Source: Massospora cicadina (taxonomy: Eukaryota; Entomophthoromycota; Entomophthoromycetes; Entomophthorales; Entomophthoraceae). From it: a DNA stretch of 64,000 bases. The notes under the pieces were generated by a model. The model had not been told where the DNA came from and made no database searches. It worked only from the letters and a program-made list of their open reading frames with translations. This document shows positions 22,880 through 34,799 of this stretch, piece by piece. The translations under genes were made by a program, and so were the position numbers. Every line of letters starts with the position of its first letter. The stretch's first letter is position 1. The stretch spans positions 1 through 64,000 of the forward strand of contig JAKSZP010014947.1 of NCBI GenBank assembly GCA_022478985.1, in the 5' to 3' direction.

Positions 22880-25285
22880 ATGGCAAGCCCTCATTCATTA
22901 TGCAAAATTTGATTGGATTCTGCGCGTAATATGCTGAGGAAGTGCGGGAAGCACCTAACAACGAACCTGTAATATTTCCTGTAACTGAGCTGGTGTATGG
23001 AAGATGTTATGGTCAATTTGCAATTAGAAAACTGTTTTAAGTTGATGGATGACTAAAAAGGTCGCTCCACAAATGTGACCCCTCAGCAGCTGCGTGACAC
23101 TATGGAATGGCTTTTTTGGGGGTATTGACTCTGTGAAGATGAAGTGGATGAGCATGCCTTGAGTTTTTTTATAATCAATCTGACCAAGAAAACTGCTACG
23201 CCTTGTACATGTCCTATCTGGAAGCAACCACAAAAGAGTTGTCTTGTCAGCTTGGTACCCACAGAATTGAGAAGTATCTAGTTACTTATGTTCAACCATC
23301 TATTTGCCAGATATCACATGTGCTGGCTCGCCACAATATTGAGATTGGGAATGTAATGCGGTTCATTCAAGCCCAGCAGAATGATCTCACCTCCTGCCCA
23401 ACTGCCTTGATCACTCTTTTTCAGAGGTGCAGGGGGCGCTGGTACAGATAGACCTTTATGTTGGGGATATCCGCCATCAGTTGGACGTCTTGGTGCCACA
23501 TTTGAAGCTAGAGTTACCCCAGGTGATAGGAGAACTATTGGATTGGCATGGACTATTGTAAAAATGGAGTCAGGACGTAACAATGTTGGGAAGCAATACC
23601 GAGTGCTTTATGATGGACCTAGCAGAATGGGCAGAAGCACTTACAGCTGTGATAGCTCAGCTTAGGGAAAGGATAACACTGATGGAACGGTGAGTGATGG
23701 ATCATGTCAGTTCCATAGCAGCTGAATTTAGCCAACTTCGCATCAAGTGGAGTAATCAGTGGACAACAGATAACACGCTCATCCTTTGGTTGACATCCCT
23801 AAAATAACTCCAGCTAATATGTCAGGTTACACAATTAGAAGTCATTATCCATGCTGAGCGCAGTTGAACCTTTCCTCTTCTTATCAGTGAGATAAGAGAG
23901 TATGAGGACATGCAAGTATGACTTGATACCCTTATACAGGCCAACGAGGAATTGGTGCGAGAACAAGCCGCCCTCATTAGCCAGATAAACAATGCTAATT
24001 GGCAAGCAGGTAATGCTAGAAGGCAGCATGAAAGAATGCAGAACACATTGGAGGATGTCATCTCATGACTAAAAGCAGTGGAGTGGAAACTTGACGCTGA
24101 GCAGGAATTCTGTCAGGAGTTGCAACATCAATATGATATGCTGCAACAGGAATTTAAGGATGGATGATGTAGATGCTATTTGGTTAAAATAGAACAGCTA
24201 ATCAACGAACATTTTGCTGAGCACGCCGGAGCCAGAGGAAGTGGTGCAGTTAGTGGTGATTCAGGGGAAGAATGCTATGGATCAGCTAATGAGTATCCCT
24301 CAGGAGTTGTGATGGACCCTCCACACAACACTACTTTTTCTGAGTCCATTTCAGCGGATTCAATTCCATCCACCCATCTGTATGATTGTTCACAAGGGGG
24401 TGGTTCCCCTAGTCGCTCAGGACCCAATTTGACTTCTCCTCACGTATGGAGCCCAGAGCAAGGCAAAGCTGGATGAATTGAGAAATTACTACCCTTCAGT
24501 TTTGATGGGAATCTGCATGGTTACTTTAAGCAATTCAAATTCACTGTGAAAGGGGCTTCTGATTGGTAATTACCAAAACTGTTGCTATCTGCTTTGGACA
24601 TGGAAAGCTCTGATCAAGTTACCTGCTACCTTCCAAATAGCTCATTATCATATGAAGAAGTGAATGTGACTGTTCTCTGGATGTTTGGGGGCGTGGCCAA
24701 GATGGCCCAATGAAAGGCCAACTTCCTGACTGTACAGTTCCACTGAAATGACTCCCTGCTAGAATTTGCTGAACAATTCTCAGCGGAAGCACATGTGTTA
24801 CTTGGAGCTAATATTTTATCCGCCAAGGATGTCAGTATAGTGATGCTGGCAGCCATCAAACCATATCAGAAATTACATAACGCTATGTCTCACGTTTTGG
24901 ATGAAGATGTGGGCCTTATTTGAATTGTGAACACCTTACGTCAACTCTCCGCCATGATCAGACTCCTAATGTAGCCCAAAAGACCCCTGCTGTCACCGCA
25001 CCAAACTCTTCAGGATATGGGCCGCAACAACTGAGCTATCAACTGCTGGAACATATTCGTCCATCATACAAATCAGCGGATCCTTTTTGCCTACATATGC
25101 TTCGCCAGGTCGTCCATGACCTTAAATAATACTGTCAATTTTTAAACTGGTCCTCTCGCTGCAAGTTATATATGCGAACCTTTTATATATATTTGCTTCC
25201 AGTGCGGACAAAGAGGGCATTATGTGGGCAATTGTCCTAGTAAACTGCAGGTGTATGCGATGTCAATTGAGAAGATCGAGTAGGG
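22880..25285 (+). pseudogene. B2 gag remnant
   Basis: Same plan as B1 gag. N-terminal part at about 23080-23240, with conserved LSCQLGTHRIEK and following residues to 23450. Coiled-coil-like Gln/Glu-rich middle at 23560-24260. Capsid-like region about 24480-24960. Intact zinc knuckle CFQCGQRGHYVGNC (25194-25236). Broken by stops (TAG, TAA, TGA) and shifts, so not translatable as a whole. Confidence 0.8.
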
Positions 25286-25339
25286 AAAAGCTCAAGTGGA
25301 GTAGAGATGGGACGCTCAACCTCCACTAAGTCTAAATCA

Positions 25340-25631
25340 ATTGTCCCTAATGATTCCCAAGCATCTCTTTGTGTAGGATTCAGAACTCAGCTGGACAATT
25401 TGCTATATCAACAGCTTCCATTCCAAAGAGTGATTATTCACCCCCAAGCTCTGAGTTTCGCCAGGATGTGCAGAAGCCATATGCATGGCAGATCCTGGAA
25501 CAAACTGGCACAAGCAACGCAGATCCCTTGATGGATGTTGCCTCTTTAGTAAGTGTTAACATAGCAATTCCAGTTGAGATTATCGCTATGGAGTATCCTC
25601 ATGTCAGCATGAGCATTTCCTCCTTTCTAAG
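25340..25631 (+). pseudogene. B2 gag-protease linker, before the solo LTR
   Basis: Continues B2 with a conserved linker (EFRQDVQKPYAWQILEQTGTSN, matching B1 near 21050) up to SSFLS at 25631. It is split by the solo LTR; the frame picks up at 26470 with NKKPLDVHVIN. Confidence 0.8.
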
Positions 25632-26464
25632 TGTTGAGTTTTGGGATTTTGTCTGATGGCTAGTTCTTTGTCAGGTGTGAAATGCAGTCTCAAGCATCTA
25701 TTGTGTGAAGACAACAGACAGGATGATGATTATAATTTCAATTATAGCTTCTTGGTAGTATTTAATTCGTATACCCTGTTGTTTTTACTTGGACTATGGC
25801 ACGCCGCCCTGATCTTACTGATCCCAAGTAAAAGCTGACTGATACAAAAGAAATTACTAAACACAAAAAAGTTTATAAATTAGATTATAAACAAGTCTGG
25901 TAGTTGAATATATTTTATTAATGTCAACTTAAGGGTTATTTGTAGGGTTCAATGTTCACCACATCTTACCCATGACGACTTACTTTCAGTGGCACTTACT
26001 ATGTAAAAAGTTTGTAAGAACTTCTACGTATACTTTGACTCAAGGCATCATGCTCAGCCTCAGGGTCAGTGTAAATACCGTCATCATTATTGAGATGGCG
26101 TTTCATCATGTCTTCAAAAATAGCTGAACCAATTCACTTTCACATACAATCAGCAGCACACGCCAAGGCGATTTTTATCACTAATTAGTAATTAATTCGA
26201 TCAAAAACTTGACTGACATTACAAACTAATTATGACATAGACCAACAAAGCCCACGTGCTTGGGTCATTAAGTCAAAACTTAATCTAAGTCTGACCTAAC
26301 CAACAAAGCCCTTGAGCCCATGTCATCATAGTTGAATATAATTAAGTGAAATCGCTAGGCTGCAATTCCCAAGTTTAGATATACTTAGGATACACCTGAA
26401 CCATAATTGCTGATATCTGATATGATCAAATATCCAATGATTAGGTCCAGTCAATTACTCAACA
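25632..26464 (+). mobile_element. Solo LTR (family I) inside B2
   Basis: 833 bp with terminal inverted repeats TGTTGAGT and ACTCAACA, flanked by CTAAG (25627-25631) and CTGAG (26465-26469), a 4/5 target duplication. The B2 protein frame continues across it. There is no recognisable coding. AT-rich. No second copy in the window, and orientation is not fixed. Confidence 0.85.
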
Positions 26465-26469
26465 CTGAG

Positions 26470-29400
26470 TAACAAAAAGCCTTTGGATGTCCACGTAATA
26501 AACACTGATGGTTCTTCTTACTTGGAGTGCATTTACTGTGACATTTTTGTTTAAAACACAGAAATCTGCGCTATCATAGACATTGGGCCCCTGTAAATAT
26601 AATTTCTACCAGTTTGGTGGCTAAGCTTCTGTTGAAACCAGATGTGGACCACCAAGTAGTATATGGGACTGTGGGGACGCATAGCACTGTTTCCAAAGGA
26701 GCATATAACACGTTGCCTTTACTATTTGGGTCAGTTCGGGCTTCTGCTCCAGCGACGGTTCTGCCAAACAATATCTATGACTTGTTAATTGGCGCAGAAT
26801 TTAGGAGAAAATTTGGTGTTGTGATAAATATGGCGGAGGAAACTCTTAATATTCTGGGACAACAGATTCCCATTTATTTTACCTCTAGTGGAATCCCAAT
26901 GGATCCATTATGCTCTAGTCAAATCAATCTAGCATACAGCGATGGAGTGATTCCTGTTTGATATTGGTGAATGAAGCAGCAAACCAGAGCCCTTCTCAAC
27001 CATATTTATGAGTATAGAGGGATTCCGCTTCTAGCAACGAGTGCTTTGATCCTACTGTCTGGACATCAGTGCAATTTAGAACTGAGCTCAAAACTGACGT
27101 CCCTAAAGGGCTATATGAGGAAATTATGGGGCCTCACCAGCACTCACAGCTTGAACCACATGTGGCTCAGGGCTACTGCTCCCTGGGAATGGGGAGGTGA
27201 TGGTGCTGCTAGCAAATTTACAGAAAGAGACAACAACGATCCAGCGGCACCAAGTGGTGGCTTACCTACAATTAGCTCCTATATAGGAAGTTCACCATAT
27301 TAATGTTATAAATTGTGGGAGGATCTCAGACTACTAACAACTTCATCAATTTGGCACATTGACAGTGGTTCCGCGGGAAGCACTAAATTGATTATTGGCG
27401 GAACAGCAAGATAAAGTTATAGCATTATTTGAAAATAATAGGATATTTTCACACATGATGATCATGATTTGGGTGCGCTCAAGGGGTGGTACATCAGATA
27501 GATACGGGTGATCATCATCCCGTTAGATTGCAGCCTATAAGATGATCAAAGAAAGCAGAAGAGGTTGTCTCTGATGAGGTAAATAAACTTATAAAACAAG
27601 GGATTCTAGAGTCATTGAACAGTCTGTGGGCATTGGTGGTGCTCATTGTAAAGAAAAAGATGGCATGAATTGGGTGGTTATTAACTATCACAAGCTCAAT
27701 AGTGTAACAAAAAAGGATTTCTACCCTCTTCCATGGATTGATGACACGTTGGACCAATTGGGTGGGGGCAAATTATTTTTCTGCCATCGGATCTGATCTC
27801 TGGGTATTGGCAGATTGATTTTCCATTGGTGGAATGGGAGAATTGCACTATCAACACTTTGAAGGGGTTATTACAGCCAACCCGCATGCCACAAGGTTTG
27901 TGCAACGCCCCAGCTACGTTCTAGCATGCTATGGATACACTTTTAGATGACTTGAAGCTGTCCTGCGTCTTAGTTTACCTCAACGATATCAATGTGTTCT
28001 CATGGATGTTTACAGAGCATCTTGCCTACTTGGAACAAGAGTTCCATCACCTCACTAATGCTAATATCAAAATCAAGCCTCAGAAGTGTCATTTTTAAAG
28101 AACGATTAGAATACCTCAGGTTTGTAGTGGGTCAAAAGGGCTTAAACTTCAGCTGGAAAAGGTGGAAGCAATAAGTAAGATGACTCAACCAGGTAATAAA
28201 CGGGATATTCAAGTGTTTCTGGGGATGGTCAGGTACTACCAATGGTTCATTCCCAACTTCAGTTCCATTGGGGCACTGCTTTTCAAGTTGTTAAAGAAAA
28301 ATGCCTCTTTCAATTAGATGTAAAAATGCCAAAGCGCTTTCAATGTGTTAGGAACTGCATTAGCAAGTGCACCCATTTTTGCAATATCCCAACTTTGACA
28401 AACAATTCATAGTACAAACATATGCATCCCTCTCAGCTATAGGGGCAGTATTATCCCATAAGGATGACGATGGCGTAAAGCATCCTGTCACGTTTTGTAG
28501 TTGAAGCTTAAACTGTCACAAACAAAAATACACTGTGACCGAGCGTGGGTGTTTGTCAGTAATTTATGCATACAAGCAGTTTTGGGTATATCTACATGGG
28601 GCAAACTTCCAAGTAGTGGCAGATCACACTTCCTTGCACTGGCTGCAGAATCTTCATGAACCGGAAGGATGGCTCACGTGTTAGCACTAAAGCTTTAGAT
28701 GTACAATTTTGAGATTATACACCATCCAAGAGTAAAACATCAAAATTCAGATTGTCTTTCCCAACCGCCAACGGTTGCTATCATGGCGGATTTAGCTGAC
28801 ATTATGTATGAGAAGATGGTGGTGAACAAATACCATGATGAGCTGCCGTAGGTGATCAAGGCATTAGACAGTCTCAGGCAGGATACTTTTCTACATGAGG
28901 GGAACTATATAAGTGGATTGGAGACTTGATGCTGAGTTTCCTTAAACCTTCTGCTAGACTTGTGATTATTATGGATGCTCATTGGGATGTAGAATATAGA
29001 GGATTGTGGAAAACGTTGGAGTTTTTACAACCCCATTACTACTGGGAGAGCATGCATTATGATGTATTGGCAACGGTAAGTTGTTGCCATCAGTGTCAAG
29101 TGGAAAAGCCATTCAGCAAGAAGACCACATACCAGCTGTTTAAGCCCCGGTTCGCCTGGCACACCATTTCCCTTGATGTAGTGGGACCTCTGCCAACTAG
29201 CGCCAATTGTTCCAAGTATATAATCGTCACAATTGATCATTTGACCAGATGGGTGGAGGCCAGGGCCATTAATGACTTGGGAGCGGTCACTACTGCCAAG
29301 TTTGTTATGGAGTGTGTTATACAGTGACACAGCTGCCAAAGTTCATTCTAATGGATAATGGAACCAATTTCACTTTGCACATCCTGCCCAAGTTGAACAA

Positions 29401-30000
29401 GTTGATGGCGATCTGAAGGGTTTTGACCACCCATTATCATCCTGAATCAAATGGAATGGTGGAACAGGTCAACGGAGCCTTAGTGAACATACTCCATAAA
29501 TTGGTAAAGGATTGACCCTCAGAATGGAGTACCCTCCTACCTACAGCTGTGTTTGTGTATAATATCAGCTATCAAATGTCCACTGGTAAGAGCCCTTTCC
29601 AATTGTTGTATGGTTGACATATGGCTCTGCCTGTCTTGCTTTACTCCTGTGTAGAGGATACAGGCGGTGTGGACCCTCAGCGATATTTGAGGACTCTTAT
29701 GGAAATGCTGATCAAGCTACAAACGGAATCCTACTCCACTAGTTTAGCCAAGAGGATTTGTGATCAGACGGCCAATCAGAAAAGACAGAGCAGACTTCCA
29801 CTGTTCGCTGTAGGAGACCATGTCTTATTCCATGACCAGCATGGATTTGGGTGGGAAAACAAGCTCTCTAACATCTGGACTGGGCTGTTTGAATTAATTG
29901 AGAAGACTGGCTTGGACGTCTACACCATTAAGGAACCTGCGGGGGTCAGATTATCAACTGAGTTCACATGAAGTTCCTTCATGCATTAAGCATTAAGAGC
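26470..30000 (+). pseudogene. B2 pol: protease, RT, RNase H, integrase
   Basis: The protease motif (26570-26640) is damaged: IIDIGPL in place of DTGA. RT at about 27560-28180 has catalytic box YLND (27976-27987) in which the first Asp codon is AAC. RNase H about 28380-28760. Integrase about 28900-29700 has finger CHQC, core Asp in SLDVVGPLP, Asp in MDNGTNF and Glu in NGMVEQVNG all kept. The C-terminal domain KTGLDVYTIKEP follows. Several stops and shifts. It ends in the polypurine tract AAAGGGGGGG at 30015-30023. Confidence 0.85.
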
Positions 30001-30026
30001 ATATCATTCAGTCAAAGGGGGGGTAA

Positions 30027-30502
30027 TGTCGCAAAGTTAATATGACTGGACAATATGCTACACATACCAACAGATCAGAGTGGGAATCAATATTAATCTC
30101 AAGTTTGATGGAAAAGGTATATGAAAATTTTTAGATCAAAGTGTCACCTATTTGGCAAATCGAAGACAATTATGCCAAGATTTTGAGATAGATGAGAACT
30201 CCTAGAAAAGGGAAAATGAATAGGGACTACCAAGCTGAGGATGCATTTGGCTTGGGGAACTTAGATTTAAAGAGTTGAACAGAGGATTGAGCAAGAGGTC
30301 TTTTTCTGTTAGTAGGTTGTTGCAGATAAGTCTGCAATTATTAGAAGATTAATAAAGGTCAATAGGGGCGATTGCTCCATATAACATTTATTGGGTTTTT
30401 ATTAGATTCAGCAATCACTACATCATCTAATGTGGTTGCTCAGTGGCCAATACCCTGTGTAAATTGACTCAGCGGAATCAAGCTTTACGCCAAGAATTAA
30501 CA
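30027..30502 (+). repeat. Family B 3' LTR (B2)
   Basis: It starts TGTCGCAAAGTTAATATGAC after the polypurine tract and ends GAATTAACA; 476 bp, close to the 5' LTR. Confidence 0.9.
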
Positions 30503-30507
30503 TAGCC

Positions 30508-30781
30508 GTTGAAGAGTCAGTGGGCATCGCTGGTGCTTATTGTAAAGAAGAAAGATGGCACATACAGGGTGGTAATTAACTATCAAAAGCTCAATAGCAT
30601 AATGAAGAAAGATTCCTACCCCCTTCCACAGATTGACAACGCGTTAGATCAACTTGGAGGGTCTAATTCTTTTTCCTTCATGGATTTGATATTGGGGTAC
30701 TTGCAGATCAAAATTGCAATCAGTAGAACGTGAGAAATGCGCTATAATCTCTTAGAAGGGGTTATTCCAGCCTACACGTAT
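30508..30781 (+). pseudogene. B1 RT, second segment
   Basis: Resumes B1 RT after B2: LKSQWASLVLIVKKKDGTYRVVINYQ at the start, then MDLILGYLQI near 30680-30710. It breaks at the D solo LTR (TSD CGTAT at 30777-30781). A frame shift occurs near 30730. Confidence 0.85.
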
Positions 30782-31836
30782 TGTCAGAAAATCGACTATG
30801 GGCTCTGCTAGTTGGCAGTCTAACCAGTATGAAGACTGGTCAGCCCTTGCCATTTTGCTTTATGTGACAGGGCCAGAAGCACCAGCTAACCCCTTGGCGT
30901 TTCACCTGTGCCATTTGGGGATCCCATAGCTTATACTCCAACCAACGAAATAGATATAAGCTTATAACAAAAGATAGAACAGGCAAAGGGAGATATTTAT
31001 TGAAAGGGAAGCGTCAGGTATTTATACTATTTACAAAAGGGCTACTGCGCCCACCGCAGACCTATCAGCTCTTCTGCTGGTTCTTCCAGCCAACCACTAT
31101 TCTTCTTCTTTCTCTACATTATTCTCTTCCCTGGCGTTGATCCTCTCGCTCCATCCTTCCTGATGTCCAAATTAGTTTTGGCTCATCCTCAGCCTTAAGT
31201 CGCCAGTGAGCCATATAAATATTAAATTAAATAAACTTTGAATTTGGATTTGATCTTTGAGTTGATATAAATGCACCAGAAACAACTCGGTTGCTCACTT
31301 TGACTTGGAATATCTCGGCATCTCGCTGACATCTCTTCTCAACTTATCTCAGTCAATTGATTAGAATCTCCTTATTCAGGCGATAATTGATATACTAAAT
31401 GAGGCACCAGAAACAACCTTGGACACCTCAAACTCATAATTGTTGGATCCACCAACATCGGATTATCAGGCAGCAAATTCATATATGAACAATTGAAGCA
31501 AATACATTGGCTTTCCATCGGAAATCCCACAATGGACCACAAATGGCAGTTGGCGTCAAACACTGATTCTGCTGACTGATATCAATTGGATCATCCTTGG
31601 CTATAAGTCTCCAGTGATCCTTATACTAATTCAGGGCCACTGATTGGCCCCACTCGAACCTAATATCAAACTTGGCAGAATACTAATTTCAGCTCAACCC
31701 AAATTGAGGAGCAACTAACCAGCAATCACATTAAATCATACAAAATTCAGTCAATAAGCCATTCCACCAGGATTGGCCATTTCATCCCAAATAATGATTA
31801 ATAATTGGAGGATTCCATTTGGTTAAAATTCTGACA
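30782..31836 (+). mobile_element. Solo LTR, family D, inside B1 RT
   Basis: It starts TGTCAGAAAATCG, ends AATTCTGACA, and has perfect CGTAT duplications (30777-30781 and 31837-31841). Its 1055 bp match 6061-7070 throughout. B1 RT reads on across it at the TRMPQGLC motif. No coding content. Orientation is arbitrary. Confidence 0.92.
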
Positions 31837-32898
31837 CGTATGCCACAGGGTTTGTGCAAAGCCCCAGTACATTCCAGCGGGCGATGAACACAATTTTAGA
31901 TGACTTGAAGTTGTCCTGCGTCCTAGTTTACCTTGACAATATCAACATTTTCTTCTAAACATTTACAGAGCATCTTGACCATCTGGAACAAGTGTTCTTC
32001 TGACTTGCTGACACTAATATCAAGGTCTAGCTTTAGAAGTGTCAAATTTTCAAAGAGCAATTAGAATACCTTGGGTTTGTAGTGGATTCAAAAGGGCTTA
32101 AACTGCAGCCAGCAAAGGTTGAGGCTATATGTAAGATGACATGGCCAGGCGACAAGAGGGATATCCAGGTGTTATTAGGGATGGTGGGGTACTACAGCTG
32201 GTTCATCCCTAACTTCTGCTGTATTGGAGTTCCCCTCTTCAAGTTATTAAAGAAGAACGCCACCTTTGACTGGACTGAGCATTGTCAAAACGCTTTCAAA
32301 GTTTTACGTACCGCATTGGCTAGTGCGCCAGTCTTGCAATATCCTCATTTTGAGAAGTAATTAATTGTGCGAACAGATGCATCTCTTTCTCTTATTAGGG
32401 GTGGTATTATCCAGAAGGATGATGATGGCATGGAGCACCCCGTTTTATATTGTAGTCAGAGCTTAAACTGCCACAAACGAAATTATGTCATGACCAAGCG
32501 GGAGTGCCTAGCTGTGATCTATGCATATAAGCAGTTATGAGTATACCTTCATGGAGTAAAACTTAAGGTCATTACAAATCATGCATCATTAATTGGTTAC
32601 AGAACCTTTGTGAGCCCAAAAGGCGCCTTGCTAAATGGGCCCTCAAGCTGCAGAATTATAATTTTGAAATACTGCATCATACTGGCACAAAGCACCAAAA
32701 TGCTGACTGCTTATCTCAGCTACCAACAATTGTGGTAATGGTGTATTTGGGTGAAATGCTATGTGAAAAAATAGTCAGTGGTCAATATGCAGACAAACTG
32801 CCTCAAGTTATTTGTGCACTAGATGGGATGATGGCGATACAATCTGGAAAATGGGGATCTATATAAGTGGATTGGTAACAATATGCTTGTTATAAAAT
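31837..32898 (+). pseudogene. B1 RT end and RNase H
   Basis: RT catalytic box reads YLDN (31929-31940): the second Asp codon is AAT. Then the RT thumb (GLKLQPAKVEAICKMTWPG at about 32094-32150) and RNase H (32280-32720), ending in a decayed stretch before integrase. Two stops near 32035-32040 come from CAG codons read as TAG (compare B2, PQKC). The sequence is lost at 32898. Confidence 0.85.
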
Positions 32899-33457
32899 TG
32901 GCAGTATCACTTGATACGCCGGCGGACTTTGCACAGGGTTTGACCCACTGAGCAATCAGGACCAACAATATGAAGATCGTTGTCATCAAAACAACAGAAA
33001 ATAACTTAATATAAAATATAGAGCACTTGAACCCGTAACCTCTTTTATTTACTCTATTTAATCTCGTGGATTCCTCCTGTTCTGATCTTCTCTTCTTACT
33101 TAACAACAACCCTCCTATTGATCGCCCATCTTGCTTATATTAAAGCGGCTTGGATGATACCACTCTCATAGCTTGGACTATTTGGTTCCACCGATTCTCC
33201 TTGCTTCAGCTGGTTATTCTCAAAATTTCTATCTCCTTGATTGTAGGTGATTTAAATTGTAATCATTGAATGTTGACATCGCCTTATTTAAGAGGCGAAC
33301 CAACATAAAATCGTTATATCCAATATAACTCATTAATCTCAATATCACCTCATTCCAAAGAGCTTAAATTACCATTACCAGTTCAATTACAGCAGATTCA
33401 AATCATTTCACCATATTGCCGTAGGGCTTATCATCCAGTCATATTGGAATTATGACA
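32899..33457 (-). repeat. Lone family B-type LTR
   Basis: On the minus strand it begins TGTCATAATTCCAATATGAC and ends GTATCAAGTGATACTGCCA; 559 bp, most like the LTR at 3205-3676. It abuts B1 on the left and host DNA (AGGTGC, then AAAAT) on the right. No primer site lies inside it on the left and no matching 5 bp duplication is seen. It is a solo or rearranged LTR. On its right only 11 bases separate it from C2. Confidence 0.7.
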
Positions 33458-33468
33458 AGGTGCAAAAT

Positions 33469-34622
33469 TGTCAGGCAAACAGCAAGTAATAATTAGACTG
33501 GCCTGCCAGCCCAGATGCCAGAGCATCCAAACAGCAAACCAGAATGCCCGAGGCACTGCTGCTGACACAACTAACATGGAACTGGAAAGTAGTACCATCA
33601 ATATCTGCTGATGAGCCAGAATTCATATAGACACAAAATAAAGTATCAGATGCACACGGTAGTTAACCCTGAGGGGTATGAGAATATCAGCGGATAAGGT
33701 GCTTAATTTTTAACATATAAAAACTAATTTTTGGGGAAGGATTTTTTAATTAAACTTTAGGAAAGAAAAATTGACCAACAATTTTCTCAGTGCAATGCGA
33801 CTGATTAAATAGTAGTCAATTTGGGGGGAAACAAGCTGGGATCAGGTCCCACAATTTGACCTAATCGGCAAATTATTCAGGAATGGGCGGGTTAGTTCCT
33901 TGGGAACTGACATCACAAAATTCAGCGGTGGGCTGAGTCACTGTCAGTTCAACTTTGAACATCTGAACCAATACTCACTATGTTTCTGATGGTTGGTGTG
34001 ACGGCGTTTAGCCCAATGAGCGGCGGGAATCCCCCAAGGCCACCCCACATAGGGGTGGGCCCATTTGGTTGGGAATAGGTTCAGGACACCCAACCCGCCC
34101 ATGCTCAGTCACTGGGTTGTTCATTCAGTCAGTGGCATTGCATCAGGCGCAACAACTGATTTGTCAGCAGGAAGCTTCAAAACCTCATTGATGGTGTCCA
34201 GTGCTATTACCTGCCCATCAGGGGTGATGCCTGATGTATTTGGGAGGAGGGAGATTTTTCCAATTGTCATGTTAATCAAATTGCAACCATCTGGCATTCT
34301 GGTTAATAGATTAATCCTCATGCCTTTTTGACCATTTAAAATCTGAGCATCAGCCTGATTGCCACTCAAATCAGTTACAATTAATTTCATTTTGGCAATC
34401 TTGGCGCAGATTTCACTGATTCCTCATAACAGTTCTGCTGAGGATAGTGCGGGTACTGGAAGCGGGATCTGAAGTGGGAGAGCTGTTACCCAGCACTCAT
34501 CTACTACGTGAGCAAGATCGCCCTGAGTAATGAGGGGTACAGCCATCCTCTTCAGTGCCTTCTTACATGGAAATGGGAAAATGGCCTGATCAATACCCAG
34601 AGGACGTTCCCTGGGAATTACA
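33469..34622 (-). repeat. Family C 3' LTR (C2)
   Basis: Minus strand: starts TGTAATTCCCAGGG after the polypurine run GGGAAAAGGAAAGGG, ends GCCTGACA. The pol frame enters it without a stop (frame 34786 to 34424). The self-priming sequence GTTGGTCAATT lies at 33769-33779, ~30 nt after TATTTAA. A second U3 frame continues to 34121. Confidence 0.9.
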
Positions 34623-34786
34623 TTACCCTTTCCTTTTCCCAAGGGAAGGGCCCCACCACCAGGAAACTGCATGAGAGCCACATTCTTGTGCGCCTTGAGT
34701 AACTTGATTGCCATGATAGTCGTGACTTTTTGGGGGGGATGGGGAGCTAAGGGGTGGGATAAATGGAACGCATCAACCAGGTCCAT
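34424..34786 (-). CDS. C2 pol tail running across the PPT into U3
   Basis: One uninterrupted 120-residue frame starts after the chromodomain, passes through the polypurine tract (encoding PLGKGKGN) and enters the 3' LTR, where it holds VVDECWVTALPL. It ends at TGA (34424-34426), where the solo C LTR has TGG, after which the same frame stays open to about 34121. C1 shows the matching residues across its tract. This argues that the U3 frame was selected as part of pol, or as its own protein. Not proven. Confidence 0.5.
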   Translation of the reverse strand: MDLVDAFHLSHPLAPHPPQKVTTIMAIKLLKAHKNVALMQFPGGGALPLGKGKGNVIPRERPLGIDQAIFPFPCKKALKRMAVPLITQGDLAHVVDECWVTALPLQIPLPVPALSSAELL

Positions 34787-34799
34787 GCAATTTGCACAA

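Larger units (their letters stand above)
22348..30502 (+). mobile_element. Element B2 (Ty3/gypsy, family B), complete but decayed
   Basis: 8155 bp with both LTRs (22348-22824 and 30027-30502), primer site, gag, protease, RT, RNase H, integrase and polypurine tract. It sits inside B1 RT. The flanking five bases are GATCC left and TAGCC right, a weak (3/5) target duplication, but the B1 protein frame joins across it. A solo LTR (25632-26464) splits its protease region. Order gag-protease-RT-RNase H-integrase is the Ty3 order. No chromodomain and no env. Confidence 0.9.
17910..32898 (+). mobile_element. Element B1 (Ty3/gypsy, family B), nested and 3'-truncated
   Basis: 5' LTR 17910-18376, gag, protease, then RT split by element B2 (22348-30502) and by a solo D LTR (30782-31836). 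RT and RNase H resume afterwards. The sequence stops at 32898, near the RNase H/integrase border, against a B-type LTR in the opposite direction. Integrase and 3' LTR are absent. B1 entered the 3' LTR of C1, so C1 is older than B1, and B1 older than B2. Confidence 0.85.

Noticed and set aside
22999..24061. Minus-strand ORFs of 64-89 codons
   Set aside because: Shadows of B2 gag on the other strand; Ser/Leu-rich composition comes from the coiled-coil codons.
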